64,000 bases of DNA from Larimichthys crocea (lineage: Eukaryota; Chordata; Actinopteri; Sciaenidae). Shown in pieces: positions 24,031 to 36,620 of this stretch (its first letter is position 1; every line of letters starts with the position of its first letter). The DNA lies in contig NC_040018.1 of assembly GCF_000972845.2 (NCBI RefSeq), forward strand, positions 5,171,022 through 5,235,021. Direction: 5' to 3'. Under the pieces are notes generated by a model. That model was not told where the DNA came from. It worked only from the letters and a program-made list of their open reading frames with translations, and ran no database searches. Position numbers and translations under genes: made by a program.

Positions 24031-26099
24031 TCCAGATTTTACTGTAAGCTTGTATAGCGAGTGCCGCGTCCCTCTGTGTTCGACTGTGGCCCTAGAAAGC
24101 ATAACTGGCAGGGAGGCTGACAGAAATGTGAACTAGACACGTCTCTGCCAGACACTGTGGGCTAGTGCTGAGTGGGTGCTTCAGCATGCCAAGTTAGTGT
24201 GAAGGAAAGTAGGGCAAACAATGCAATCCAAAATACAACAAAGGGGACATTTCCTTCTGAGAAATTACACAAATATAATGTGGCTACAAGATTTGCACAT
24301 ACAGTATTTGAAAAGGAAAATAGCAACGCTGAGTTGTTGCAGCTTCCCTGCAGTGCCATGGCACATTTGTTGCAAGCTACAATCTTATAAGACATTTGCA
24401 AAACTGCAAATATCAGCCAAGCTCTATTGATTGTGCACTTCGATAATGTCGAGATGGAGATGTGATAGTTCACCCTCTGTAAAATGAAATATTTTGTACA
24501 AGATCTGGCATAAATCTATGAAAACTTAAATGTGTACGAAATGGAGCCTTTACTTCCTTTTTTTTAATCCAAGGTGTAATACAGAGATATTCCTCACCCC
24601 CACACTCCTTTGTACTGGGTCTCTGTGCCTGGCTGTCTTAGTCATCTCTACTGTGAAAATGTTACTTCAGTATTTTCATTAATTACTCACACTGAGGTCC
24701 AGACAAGTTAAGGAAGATGCAGCACTAAAATGTTGTGTCATAGCACCCTTGTGCAACATTTCTTTGTGTAATTATTTATTTATCTTTTATTCATTAATAA
24801 AGGGACACTCCTTTGTTTATGTCAAGGATGATCTGTGACTGAAATCTGCTTGTTATTGTGGTTTGAGAGGATCCTCCTCCACCCCTCATCATTTAAACTC
24901 TGGGACTGGTGTTACAAAACTGCATTTAATGGCCCTTCCATAAATCTATTTTAACCCTTCATTAGAAACTGCTGTTGCACTCGCAGTCTCACTTGGGGAA
25001 GATCCATAATAAGGGCACAACGAATGACTGCTTCTATGTCTATAACATGCCCGAAAATGATATTCTGGCACCAAAAGTTACATCTTTGAATTGTTTGCTT
25101 CGTCCAACCAACAGCCCAAATGTGTTCAATGCACAATAATACAGAAAAAAAATGTAAATGCTCACATTTGAGAAGCCGAAACATTTGTTGACATTAACAA
25201 CAAATATCCATAGCAGCTAAATGACTGACGATGTTCACCTGCTAGCTGCTACCTTTGACCGCCATTCCTTCGGGCATGGGAAGGAAGCTCAAAGTGGGTT
25301 TATTGGAGCTTGTTCACTGAAAACAGCTGCCTGCTGCTCGGAAATGGGGTCGATGAAAGTGATGAGCGTGAACCAAAACAGCAAAAAAAAAAAAAAAAAA
25401 AATGAGCTGAAAGAGCTAAAAGAAAGGGAGAAGCTGAGAGGAGCTGCAGAAGTAATAAGTCTCATGGCTTCATTATTGCAGCTTTACAACAACAATTCAC
25501 TGATGAGAAAACTTATCAATTAATTACCTGTCGACTAATTGACTGATCGACTTCTCGGCACTGCTCCATATGAAGGGAGAAGGTATAAATGAAAAGGTTG
25601 TCTGTGCTTGGCCACCGTAAACAGAAAACATCCATCACCATGGAGATATGATATATGTATCGCTTGCTGTATTACGTACTGTTTCTGTGTGAATGCATAA
25701 CATCATCAAAACAACAGGGATGTAATGTTCTGGTCCAGTCCCCACTTAGCGGTTTGATGAATCCCTTTGGCAAAAACAAAAAAAGCTGATAGGGTGTTGT
25801 GGCTGAAACGAGGATGAACCAGCTGTGTTGTCAAATATATGAGAAAACAGAGAAATACTTCAATATAACCTCAATATAGATCAAAATACACAGTGAATCA
25901 CAGAACCCTCCTCGTCTCTTGTTACATGTTCTACTTCACCACGCTTCACCAACAGTAACAAACTCTTCGAAATGGTCCTCGCTGGTTTTTCTAATCCCAG
26001 CCTCCCAGCACTCATTAACACTGCCACCACATGCAAAGCACTCAACATAGCACGCGACCCCCGCCAACCTCCTGAACTCATGCTTCGCTCTACTCCCCG
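24031..26099. other. Non-coding stretch, nothing recognised
   Basis: AT-rich, with an A20 run at 25383-25402. No supported gene. Confidence 0.5.
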
Positions 26100-26290
26100 T
26101 ACAGCCTCACATACAGATCCCTGTTATGTAAAAAAGCAAACCATAAGAGCATTGTGCCCTCTACCATCACTACTGCCCTCAACAAACTGTAGTAATAACA
26201 CTAATGTACTCGTGTACTTCTGACTCTGTTGTGTGCCTAACTGAATTTCCCCCTGGTGAAAATCAATAAAGTCTATCTTATCTTTTTATG
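26100..26290 (+). mobile_element. Possible LINE 3' tail
   Basis: The end reads GAATTTCCCCCTGGTGAAAA then TCAATAAAGTCTATCTTATC. This is the form of 3' terminus seen on several fish non-LTR retrotransposons, which close with a TCTAT-type microsatellite. No reverse-transcriptase coding was recognised upstream, so the call rests on the tail only. Confidence 0.4.
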
Positions 26291-26448
26291 TGGCTATGTT
26301 TTTGAGGTAGTTTGTTTGATTTAGATTTTGTTCTTGTGTGTGTTCAGGCTGTGGAAACTATTTTCCTCTAGTTTTATGTCTGACAATTTGTGTAAATCAG
26401 GTATAAAATAATCCTCGGTAAACAATGAAGTTTAATAATACACACCTT

Positions 26449-26667
26449 TTAAAGGGTCGGTGTGTAAGATTTATGGGGCGCTATTTACAGAAAATGGCAG
26501 AAATGCAATATAAAATGTGTATAATGAATCGTTTAATGAGTCTATAATCACCTGAAAATGTCTTTTACCTCAAAATGAGCGTCTTCTTATACCGAGTCCG
26601 TCATGTTGAAGGGATTACTATCAGGAGCTACACCACTGCCACTAAATCCTGCACAAAGATCCTTTAA
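26449..26667 (+). mobile_element. TTAA-flanked MITE, copy C (219 bp)
   Basis: It begins TTAAAGGGTCGGTGTGTAAG and ends GATCCTTTAA. Internal AGAAATGCAATATAA, ATAATCACCTGAAAATG and CCACTAAATCCTGCACA match copies B and D. It is about 100 bp shorter than those, consistent with an internal deletion. Confidence 0.75.
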
Positions 26668-29600
26668 AAAGAGTAAAGACTCAGTTTTGACTGTCTAATT
26701 TACCTCATCATGCCTCTGCTGAGGCAGCAGCTCTATGGCAACTGCACCATTGAGTTCAATTTCAGGTTAGTTATGAGTGCTCAGTAAACTGAACAGATGT
26801 AATTACAACTCAAACGCCAAGAACACAACACCTTTTTTCCTCTGCTGCTCATGATTGAAATGCCTTTGTCATAATAAACAGTGTAGAGATGTTTTTCTCA
26901 TATACTGCTCTGGTGTTAGGCCTATTATTCGCAATTAAGTTCTAATTTTGTAATATATTCATTATGATTGAAAGATGAGGATATCTGCAATTCAAAGACT
27001 ACCACTTGTGTTCTAAATTATTCTCTAAATTCATTTTAATCACTTAACCGAGTTTAAATACTAAGTGGTAAAATAAATCACAGCATTATTAATAGTACCC
27101 CACAAGCACTAATTAGCAGCAACAAGGCACCAGCAGAGGGCATCAAAAAATCATCATGTTCCCAGTCAGCTATTTGTAGCCGCCTCCAACAGCTACATTT
27201 AACAAGAATCAAAAGGATGCAGTGGGGACAACCAGGAAAAAAGGCAAAAGCTGTTGGGCCACCACATGCTTATGGGATGTAAATGTGACAGCTAAGCTGG
27301 GCTAACATATTGCTGTCATGTCGTGCTGCAGAGCAGTAGTGAAGCTGTCAGATCACTCAAACCTAGAAGTACCAGCCATGAACAACTGGACAGTATACTG
27401 GCCGTTTCAAACGCTCTGACTTCAGAAGCAATCACAGTCCACTGACTATAAACTGAAACGAGTTGTTAAATCACTTCCACTGCAGCTCTATGATTGCATC
27501 TAGGATAAACCATTTTACCTTTGAGGTTCAAAGTAAAGACAAATATAATGATGCAGTCATCCAATCATTTCCCAAGATAAAACAACTTCCATTCCTCAGA
27601 AAATGTCAGATAAACACGGTTCTGCTTTGATAATAAAATATGTGTAAAACAATGCATCATCCTATATCTACTCAGCACGCGGTTCATTTAATCCAGATGT
27701 GGAAGTAACTAGATTAGATGTGAGTCTTGCCAGATCTCCACTGGATGTATCCAATCATGTTATGTATGAAATGCACTGCAGGAGTGCAAAAATATTTCAA
27801 CTGAGATAGCAGAGATGTGCAGCGGCAGCTGTAAAGGCACTCTGTCTTATGGGTGCTTCTTGAAGCAGGGATGTGTGCCAAGAAGGAACAAAGTCCCTTG
27901 CAAATCCATTCACTGGGAATGGTTGTCATCCCTCCAATCCATTCAAATTTGATTTGGCAAAAAGTAGTTTGCATGACAGAACCTCATGCTCCAATTGGGG
28001 TATGTGATGAGGGGGAGGTGAATGACGCACATGCCCGGGAAGCTAAATGAATCAGGAGAAGGAATCCCAGGGCTCATACAATACACTTGGTTAATAAATC
28101 TACAATCTAATTTTGATAGGCCAGTTTATGCAGCTAGGATATGACCAAATAGATTAACTCTACAGTGTAGAGTAGATACATGGATAGTGCCTCATAGGAA
28201 GACGTCTCTGGGTTTGAACCCTTCAGGTGTCGGTGCCTTTTCGAGTGCAGCTTGTATTGCTCTCTGTCTATGTGAGAAACAATTAGTTACAATTGATTAT
28301 TGGTTAATCTGTCTATTACCTTTCTAATGAATTGGTGATTGCTTGGTTACTTAAGGGGTTCCAAAAGGTCATAATTTTCCAAGAAGAAGTCTTTAAATTG
28401 TCGGTTTTGTCCAACCAAAGCTCTAAAACCCAAAGATATATTTCATTTTGTCCAACCAAAGCTCTAAAACCCAAAGATATATTTCATTTATATTTTGCAG
28501 CAGGTGTTTGCCTTTTTTTTTCCAATAAGTACCTTAATTTTCTGTCCATAAACTAAACAAGCACTCACATTTCAGCACTTTAAGGCTGCTATAATTAACC
28601 AATATTCTTTATTAACAATGGATCAAAGTGTTTATAAAGGGATTCAGTCATGATCACAAACCCACCGAGAATTCTCAGAAAACTCTGCAAGCACAACAGA
28701 GTGTTTCAGCATCTTTTAGCTCATTGTTTTGGTTGTACACTTTGCAGATTTACTCCCACCCGCTATAAGATACCTCCCTGGCACAAAAGGGTAGACAGAT
28801 GAAGTTAGTGACTCTAGTGAGCTAAAGAACCCGCTATCTCTGTCAGGAGTGAGTGGAGACCAAACATGTTAAACAGGTTAAAAAGAGAGTCAGTAGGTCT
28901 TAGATTTATCAAATGACAAGAAACATGACTCTAAATGATACAGCAATACAATGCTCTTCTGTGTCTGCCTGATGTGCAAATAAGCAACTATTAGCCAATC
29001 TTGGAACCTGTCTGGTATTGCTTGATGACGAATTAGCCTCTGGGGGCAACGGCTAGTGTTTCATGGCTTTCGGTGTAGCCAGTAATTATCCAAAAACCAG
29101 ATAATCTGGACTAAAGCTTCTTGAACAATGAATCTCCACAAACCAGACAAATTGCAGCTAATCTCTATTAAGAGATAGATTCACATGAATGCAGCTAATA
29201 AAAATCTAAATCATTATAGCTGATGAATTTAGCCTCATTTGTTTTCCACGTAAACTATTGCAATTAAAACTCAAATGTGATTGGTCAATACTACTCGCAC
29301 TACGAACGGAAAATAGAGCGTTTCCGATGTCAAAATCTTGGTCCCATGCGTACAGATTCTGCATTACTATGCTTATACACTTCTTGATATCAGTTTATAG
29401 ATTAACTGTTCGCCAAATCACCCTGAAGCTTTGTTGCATCTTGTTTTTTATGCCCCCAAACAGCCAAAAGCTCATCTAATGCTAGTTTAAGCCAAATAGG
29501 TTTTAGAACTTTACCTTTTTCTTGTAAGTTTGTGTTCTGCGTCTGTACTCAGTCATAGATAGTGCGGTCAAATCTACAGTCGACAACTGTAAAGTGGTTA

Positions 29601-30148
29601 GAATTAATAGCTTTTTCATGCTAACAAGGACAGCAGAGAAAACATGATGCGATTGTGTTACATGAAAACCCCAAGTGTCCAGATATCCGGTGCCTGCTAC
29701 ATATAATTTGATTATATCTACAAACATACTGCAGCACACATCCACACACACACACACATTTCGCAACCCGATCCTTCCAGCCTCGCCTGTCTTGGTTCTC
29801 ACACATGGAACAGTCCTTGTTGAAGTCCTTGGTGAGTACATGCATCAACACACATTCTTCTTTGCTCTCAAGCTTTTCCATACACAATATGAAAGGACTT
29901 TGCAAACTCAATGAAGAACAATTGCAGTGGCTTCTTTCTTCTTCTCACTCAGATTTATATTGGCTTCCAAAATGTTCTGATTCAATGGTCAATCTTCATT
30001 TAACACACCCAAGAAGGTCAATTGGTCAATAAGTCATCCAGTCGCTGATGGTGTTTGACGTAAGAAAGTGCTCGGCAGCTGCTCAAAGCTGATCTCAGGC
30101 TGGTACCATCTGAGGCACTCAAGGCAGAAGCCCTGGCTGCGGGATACA
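26668..30148. other. Non-coding stretch, nothing recognised
   Basis: No gene recognised. A tandem duplication (28405-28486) is listed separately. A GGGTTTGAACCC-type motif near 28211 resembles a tRNA B-box and may be a worn SINE remnant, too weak to call. Confidence 0.45.
28405..28486. repeat. Perfect 41-bp tandem duplication
   Basis: Two identical 41-bp units, each beginning TTTTGTCCAACCAAAGCTCT, lie head to tail. No gene context. Confidence 0.95.
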
Positions 30149-30967
30149 ATGGCCGCTGAGTTGTGTGGGAGTGAACAGCATGGACTTGTCTGTGGTTGGT
30201 CAGACCCTGGAGAAATTGATCTCAGATATAAGTGGATTTATCTTTCTTTCTCAAACAAATCTTTACTGGGTTTTGGGGGGAGTGGAATTTACAACGCATG
30301 GACGTCATTTATTCCTGTAGCAGCGAAATGCTGGTCTATCGGACAGCTTCTTAAGCTTTATGTTTTTCTCTCTGAGTTGCTGTCAGGAGAACACTTTCAG
30401 ATCTATAGAAACCTGGGGTACCCACTTGTCCTTTTATTAACTTCCAAAGATATGTCACTTCATCTGTGCTGCTACTGCCAAAGTTACCCTTCCATATACC
30501 ATTCTTTTGCTAGTCTGCTAACAAACCATGTGTGTTTGGATAGACAAAAATTATCTCAGACAATGGGCTACAAGTGTGCCTGGCACCCATCCTGGACTCA
30601 GTATGAGAGCTCCCACTCCCTCTGTGCTTTTATATCGTTTTTGGCCGTAGCCAAAAGAAGTTTGCACAAGTCACAGGTGCCCAATGGTACTCTCAAATCC
30701 ACTGAAACCAATTTGGGCAATATCATCTCAGTTGTCTTTTTCATTATGGATAACAGCATGTTTGTTGCTACTTCCAGTCAAAGAAATCACTGTGGAGTTG
30801 CCTTAACAGTTTTGTCAGGGGCTCCGCCCGATTTTCATTTCCACAAATTTCCACAGTTTGCTCTTTACTGTTACTGCTGTCCTTCTGCTTATTGCACTGA
30901 AGCTAAGAAGAGCTTGTCTTTTGTGAGCTTTCTCATCTCTTCCAAGGGGTTCACATCCCTGGTTTGA
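30149..30967 (+). CDS. Unidentified 272-residue ORF
   Basis: This is the longest open frame in the window: 273 codons including stop from an ATG with A at -3 and G at +4. The frame also stays open upstream of the ATG to 30068. At this base composition, so long a stop-free run is unlikely by chance. I recognise no domain. The predicted product is rich in Ser, Leu, Cys, Phe and Tyr, a composition often produced by the antisense of a charged coding sequence. The two minus frames I translated across it both contain many stops, so any antisense gene is decayed. No splice sites, promoter or transposon termini were identified around it. Options are a lineage-specific gene, a piece of an unknown mobile element, or an antisense artefact. 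Function is not inferred. Confidence 0.25.
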   Translation: MAAELCGSEQHGLVCGWSDPGEIDLRYKWIYLSFSNKSLLGFGGSGIYNAWTSFIPVAAKCWSIGQLLKLYVFLSELLSGEHFQIYRNLGYPLVLLLTSKDMSLHLCCYCQSYPSIYHSFASLLTNHVCLDRQKLSQTMGYKCAWHPSWTQYESSHSLCAFISFLAVAKRSLHKSQVPNGTLKSTETNLGNIISVVFFIMDNSMFVATSSQRNHCGVALTVLSGAPPDFHFHKFPQFALYCYCCPSAYCTEAKKSLSFVSFLISSKGFTSLV

Positions 30968-33900
30968 GTTTGGCTGGGACCCTCATTTCTGCTCCCTTTC
31001 CCCAATTTCCTGTCAGCCTCCAAACCAAGATCAGCTAAGTTGTAATTGAAATTCATAAGAAGCATCACTAAAATACACAGAAGCTCATGCAGTAAACACC
31101 AACCTCAAACAAATGCATAAATGAAAAGCTTCCCATCTAAACCCTTGCCAAACACAGCTTTTCTTTTCTTTTTTCTTCAGGTATGTTTTAAAACAATACT
31201 CACATTTCCGTGTACACATTGAGAGCACTACAACTGTTGATACTGACTGCCAAGAGTCTCCTTCACAAAGCAACTACAGTGCAAATGATAGGGGACAAAA
31301 TCTGCAGTCTTATTTCTCAGAAAATATTTAGAAATTCGGATGTCTTTTTAGAAAAGTCATCCACAACCCACAACAGAATAACCCACAAACATGATCAGCA
31401 TTTACAAATGGTATGATTTAAAAAATGCTCAAACCCTTGGGCTTAAGTACTGAGTGTGTGACTACACCTCATGCCAATTTAACACACATGAAAATACATC
31501 CTACAATGAATGCCACAATTTACTGAAAACCCTTCCAGTGATTTAGACTTTCTTGTCCACTGTTACATCATATGCTCGTCTCTCCCTTGAAAATAATCCT
31601 ACTAAAATGTCTGAGACATGAAATGACCACCAAGTCCCATCCAGTCTAGCTGCATTTCAACTGGCACAGCTGAAGCTGTCTCTGGCATACACACACATAC
31701 TAAAGCTCCATAAAAGTACAATCTGGAGGCTCAAACATGCTTTTTTTTCTTTCCAAATCAATCAATACTAATTAATAAACAACAACAACCACATTTTCTT
31801 TTGCGTTCTAACTTGTTATGAAAAGGTCCAACAAAACTCAAGATGACAAGAAGCTGAATAATGAATAATGTATAACTCAGTCTTTTACTGTGCATGTGTA
31901 TTTACCAAGCATGCTAATGAGTACATCAGTAGGAAGACAGACTATCTACAGTCAGGTTCCTATGTGGTTTCAAATGTGAATATGGACAAGAATACAAATC
32001 TAGTAAAAATCTGATAAAGAAATCGCGTGGGTTATGTAAAACTATATTGGCTGGTAATGGTTAAATAGGACCACGATGTTGGAGACCTCTGATCTCCAGA
32101 ACTTGTCTCCAAAGAAATAAAGTGAGTTTGAACAATCATTGGTAGGTTATTAAACAAACAAGCAAATGATTGAACACTATAAAACCATTTACTTAAAGGT
32201 GAAACTGCACTTTGTGTCAAGGCCATGAGCATTTATGGTCAGGAGAGAAGAAGCTGTGTTTTACATTGCAAGTGGTGCTTGAATATAAAAACGGTTTGAA
32301 GTTGGTTTGCTGTTACAGCAGCTAATTAAAACTGACTAAATTTAGGACTAAGCAGCGAAAGACTTTCAAACTAATACCATGTAAAATGTCAGCTGGGCTC
32401 CTAGACGTATTAGCACATTGATGACTGCAGTCCTGACTACACTTCCATGGAACATGAAGGATGTGAGCGGATGCATTACTTGAATTTATGATTGTAATCC
32501 ATTTAATCTTTGTCAGGTTTGGCATATTTTTCACAGAGCCTCAACACTTTCAAGGACAATTCAACGTCACAACTTTGCTTTGATAAAGTGACTGTTAAAG
32601 GCCTATACAATATATTAGCCTGTCAGATTTATATTTAACACCAGCTAATTTAATCCAGGCTTTTACGTAACGTCAACATTTTATGAGATTATCACATTTC
32701 GTCACTGATGTGCCTCTAGGGAACAGTGTCTGGCTATCAGCGTCACTATTTAGTGGCATTTCTTTGTAAAAATGAGTATTGCAGACTTGGCTTTCAGACT
32801 AGAGTTTAGAGAATCAGAATGAAATTCATTTCCTGTCCTGTAGTCTGGAGGATCAACATAATTTATGACTTTGGGTTGTCCAGGGCCTGGTTGTCTCTAG
32901 GAAATTAGGATTTAGGGGAATTATTATCAATCAATGATAAATCTGGTTCATAATCTCTGTCACATACCCTCTCTCTCTCTCTGCTGTATGTTCAGTCTCT
33001 TCTGATTTGCTCTTGAATAAAGGATCTTACATGTAATTAAAATTAAAATTAAAATTAAAAGGCACATATGACGACAGATTTACACATAAAAGGTAATATA
33101 AAATCTGAATTTTTATTGATGATCTTTCTTGTCCGATCCGTCTGTTTGAGGATCTGTTCATAGCCCTGGGGAAAAAAGGCCTCTGCCGAGTAGGAAACCA
33201 AAGCTGGAGTCAAAGCTCTGCTCTCAAAGCTAGTTATAATGAACTCTGCATGTTTGAAGTCAGACATGCACACATCTCTGCAAAGACTACCAAACTTAAA
33301 TATAAAATGCTACTCTATAAATGCAGTCAACTGATAAAGTATACATAAATAGTTAGATATTGTTCATTCATGATGAGACATCTTATATCCACTTGGCACT
33401 GTACGACCTGATAAATTGTAGAATTACCATTTAAATATTGGGAATTTGGGAGGATAAAATGTTACAGTAGGTCTTATCCTGTAAAGCACACCTATTGACA
33501 ATTACAGGCCCAAAAGCAACTGAATTTCTATTAAATTTGTTGTGTATAATAATTGTCCCCAGTGGAGGAACTCTGTTTTTGTTGCCTCATGATGTACTTT
33601 AATTGTGCATGGAGGTTTTCTCATAACCTAATTGTAGCAGATTGCTATGCAATTTGCAGAGAGAATTTATGACCCCAAGAGGATAAACTCTTTTGGTTTT
33701 AATGAATCCTGCACTTTCCTCAAGATAGCACAAAGTAAATTATTGGCAGACACACTTTTACAAAAAAAAAAAAAAAAAAAGGGTAGTGGTAAAATATGGC
33801 AAATATAAACACAAACAGAACCAGCCTTGTATTATTATACACCAATCAATAATGTTCAAGACTGAATGGACAAGAATGTTCATGTTTATTATGGATTTGT

Positions 33901-35982
33901 GAACACAGTGGAATTAAAACAAGTATGCACTGAATGTATTTTATTTGCTGTGAATTGTGCGTGCATATAATTGCAATCAGCATAATTATGAATTTCTGTA
34001 TTTATTAGCCCTGCTCGTTGCATAGCTCTTGGGATGGCGATGTCAGCTTGTCAGTCAGTCTGACACTCTAGTCTTTTGCAGAGTAAATATTTTGGCAGAT
34101 GTTTGCAATAAAAATTGGTACACTTATTAACTTACTATGCAATCCAATTTGACTAAACTGAGGACACAGTTGTACAATAAAAAGCTCGAGCTTGTGACTA
34201 AAAAGACACTTTAAAGAGTTCGTTAGGAGGCTATATGTGATATTCATGCAGTTTTAAAACTTAACTACACACGATGCACTCTAGGTTGTTTTTGACCACT
34301 TAGTTGAAACTGCACATATCTACAGTCCAGAAATAATTGTATTTGGGAGTGCAGACAGAGGTTTTCTAGGGAAGCGGATTGAAGTCCTTTACATCTCTAT
34401 CAGCAAAGTCAGAGCAGGCAAGAAAACAAAGTGGGGCCTGGGTGAAAGGATTAAGGAAAGAAGAGGGCCCAGAGCAAAGTGCTGCTGTCGGTCTGATAAG
34501 TTTGCTGAGGAGGCTGATTCACATTCGAATTTGGCAGACATCAAACCATTATTGCTTGCAGAGGACATGAGCAAAAGTAAGTACATGATTATGTTTTCTT
34601 AAACTGTACCTCGAAACCTGTAGCAGCACGAGCTGGGACTAGAACCTTTTTGTTTGCATAGCTACAACTCACAGCAGCTACAGCCACTTGATTTATGTGT
34701 CTTACTAAGCTTATTTAGCCGGCTATCTAGATTAGATTATGTGGCATGCAGCTCAGTAAATTAAACCTGATAGAGAGGATAAAGTCTTATTGCCAACCTG
34801 AACCAGCAGTAACTCAAGGTCCTCATTATCTTTTGTTTTGTTACCTGGTGACAAACAGATATTAATCCCCCCTAAAATCCTCCATCAAAAACATTTCTTT
34901 GCCGGTTTGCTTTAATCAGTACCATCAGTACTTCATAAAAGCTTGATGTGCTCTGAATTACAACGAATGTTTCTTCAACACTCAGTGCTGATTAGTTAAG
35001 ATCCATTATGAACATTTCTGTTGTCCTTTGTTTATATTTTTCTGTAGAGCTCTAATAATGCATCTACTTCAGCTACACCTTGCCACCCACAGAGGTAACC
35101 TATGATTTGACTTGCAAATAGGTGCAGCCATCAGTATTACATTTTTTTTTATGTTTAATCATCAGGTAAATTCAGTCAGTTTTCTCAATATCACGTCAAA
35201 GTTAATTTATTTATTGACTCGCGTTTCCCGGTCCCTTCAAATCAATATTTCTGCTAAAATTACGTGCAGGAAATTTGACTACTAACTGTTACACACATTT
35301 ACTGAATCAGGTCAATAAGGTGTGATACACTGCAACTACTTTAAAATGTCATACTTACTTTGGCAGCCATTGACAACTCAAATCAATCAGAAATAACTAT
35401 GACTAAATGTTCGGTTTAGTTGAGTACATTACAGGGCTTTATACCAGTTGGGGGCAGAGAAACTTGAAACAAACCATGTTCTGGTCAAATTGTAAATGTA
35501 AGCCCAATTGTCTCCGTCCTTTTAACAAGTGCTCGGTTCCCATCAGCTCTTGAGAATCTGGATCATTGGCTAAGTGGTACAACTTTTTTTTTAGCTGGTT
35601 TCAGCTAAGCAAGTAGTGAACACCTGGCTTGTCAGAGCATGAGTGTGAATGGTGTTACTTCCAGTAACTGACTTTGGATTTGTGGTTACTACCAGCTGAT
35701 GACCAGAATAAAGTGACTGATCAGTTCTCTTTTGAAATGTTGAAATATGAAGAGATTTTCCAACAGATGTAATGGTCTCAGGTTCACATATTGGTGGCAT
35801 TTTACCTATACTGTAAAGAGAAGTATGTTTGTAAGTGGTAGGCTTCAACTCCCAAGTTTGACAAGGCAGGGTACTGCAGCATTGACCCAAATGTGTCAAA
35901 CTTAACAGTGATCAGCATCATGAGAAAAAACATAGCATTGAGAGCATAAACCCTAAAATGAATATGTCATTTATTAAACAAT
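30968..35982. other. Non-coding stretch, nothing recognised
   Basis: AT-rich, with (AATTAA)n-like repeats at about 33036-33060 and an A19 run at 33762-33780. Around 34030-34110 there are weak echoes of the repeat at 1395-2020. No supported exon. Confidence 0.45.
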
Positions 35983-36620
35983 TTAAAGAGCACATGGTAT
36001 AAAGGGAAGTTCATGTCTTTTGGTTCTACTCGTGGGGGCTACGAAATTCTCTGTGCAGACGAAGCGAGTAAGTGGGTGTTGAGGCCGCAGGCAGGAAATT
36101 GTGCAAGGGGGATTAACTGTCCTTGAGTATGTTGGCAAGGGTGCACAAAGTGGCCTCATCATGCCTTTCACTCAGTGATGGAAGAGAAAAAGACAGAATG
36201 CCAGCGATCCTGCAGCATTGTTTTTGTACCCTCTCCAGCTCCTCAGAGGCCTTTTGTGAGCCCAACCGAACTGGGCTGGCATAGTAAAGGATTGGACGAA
36301 TGAAGGTCAGGTATATTTGTTTTAGAATGTCACATGGGAGACCAGCTCTTACACTGAGGTAATGGATCTTTGGCCACGTCTTTGTGGGCATATATTTAAC
36401 GTGGGCATCCTATGACAAATCAGAACTTCAAAAAACTTTACAGGTGGAGACTCTACTGATGTTTTGCCCAGAAACTGTTGAGCCGGAGGACAGGGGGTGT
36501 TGCCCTTAGTCCTGTCACTTATTGGTCTTAATTTATTGCCAGTGAAAAGTCTGACCCTCCGAATCAGGCCAGGTAGAGACCCATGGAGCTCCATGATTGC
36601 AAAGTTAAAACCATATTTAG
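35983..36620 (-). mobile_element. Degenerate LINE fragment, reverse-transcriptase C-terminal part
   Basis: On the minus strand one frame (36391-36113) reads LPCDILKQIYLTFIRPILYY, then ASPV, EELERVQKQCCRIAGI and SLPSLSERHDEATLCTLANI. This is the conserved region after the RT domain of fish Jockey/CR1-superfamily non-LTR elements. Upstream, GQNISRVSTCKVF and DAHVKYM match the preceding part of such elements but are separated by stops. Downstream, a second frame gives the C-terminal TKRHELPFIPCAL, so at least one frameshift is present. It is an inactive, 5'-truncated relic. Confidence 0.8.

Noticed and set aside
28190..28260. tRNA-derived SINE-like fragment with GGGTTTGAACCC
   Set aside because: Only a B-box-like word is clear. 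No A box, tail or flanking duplication.
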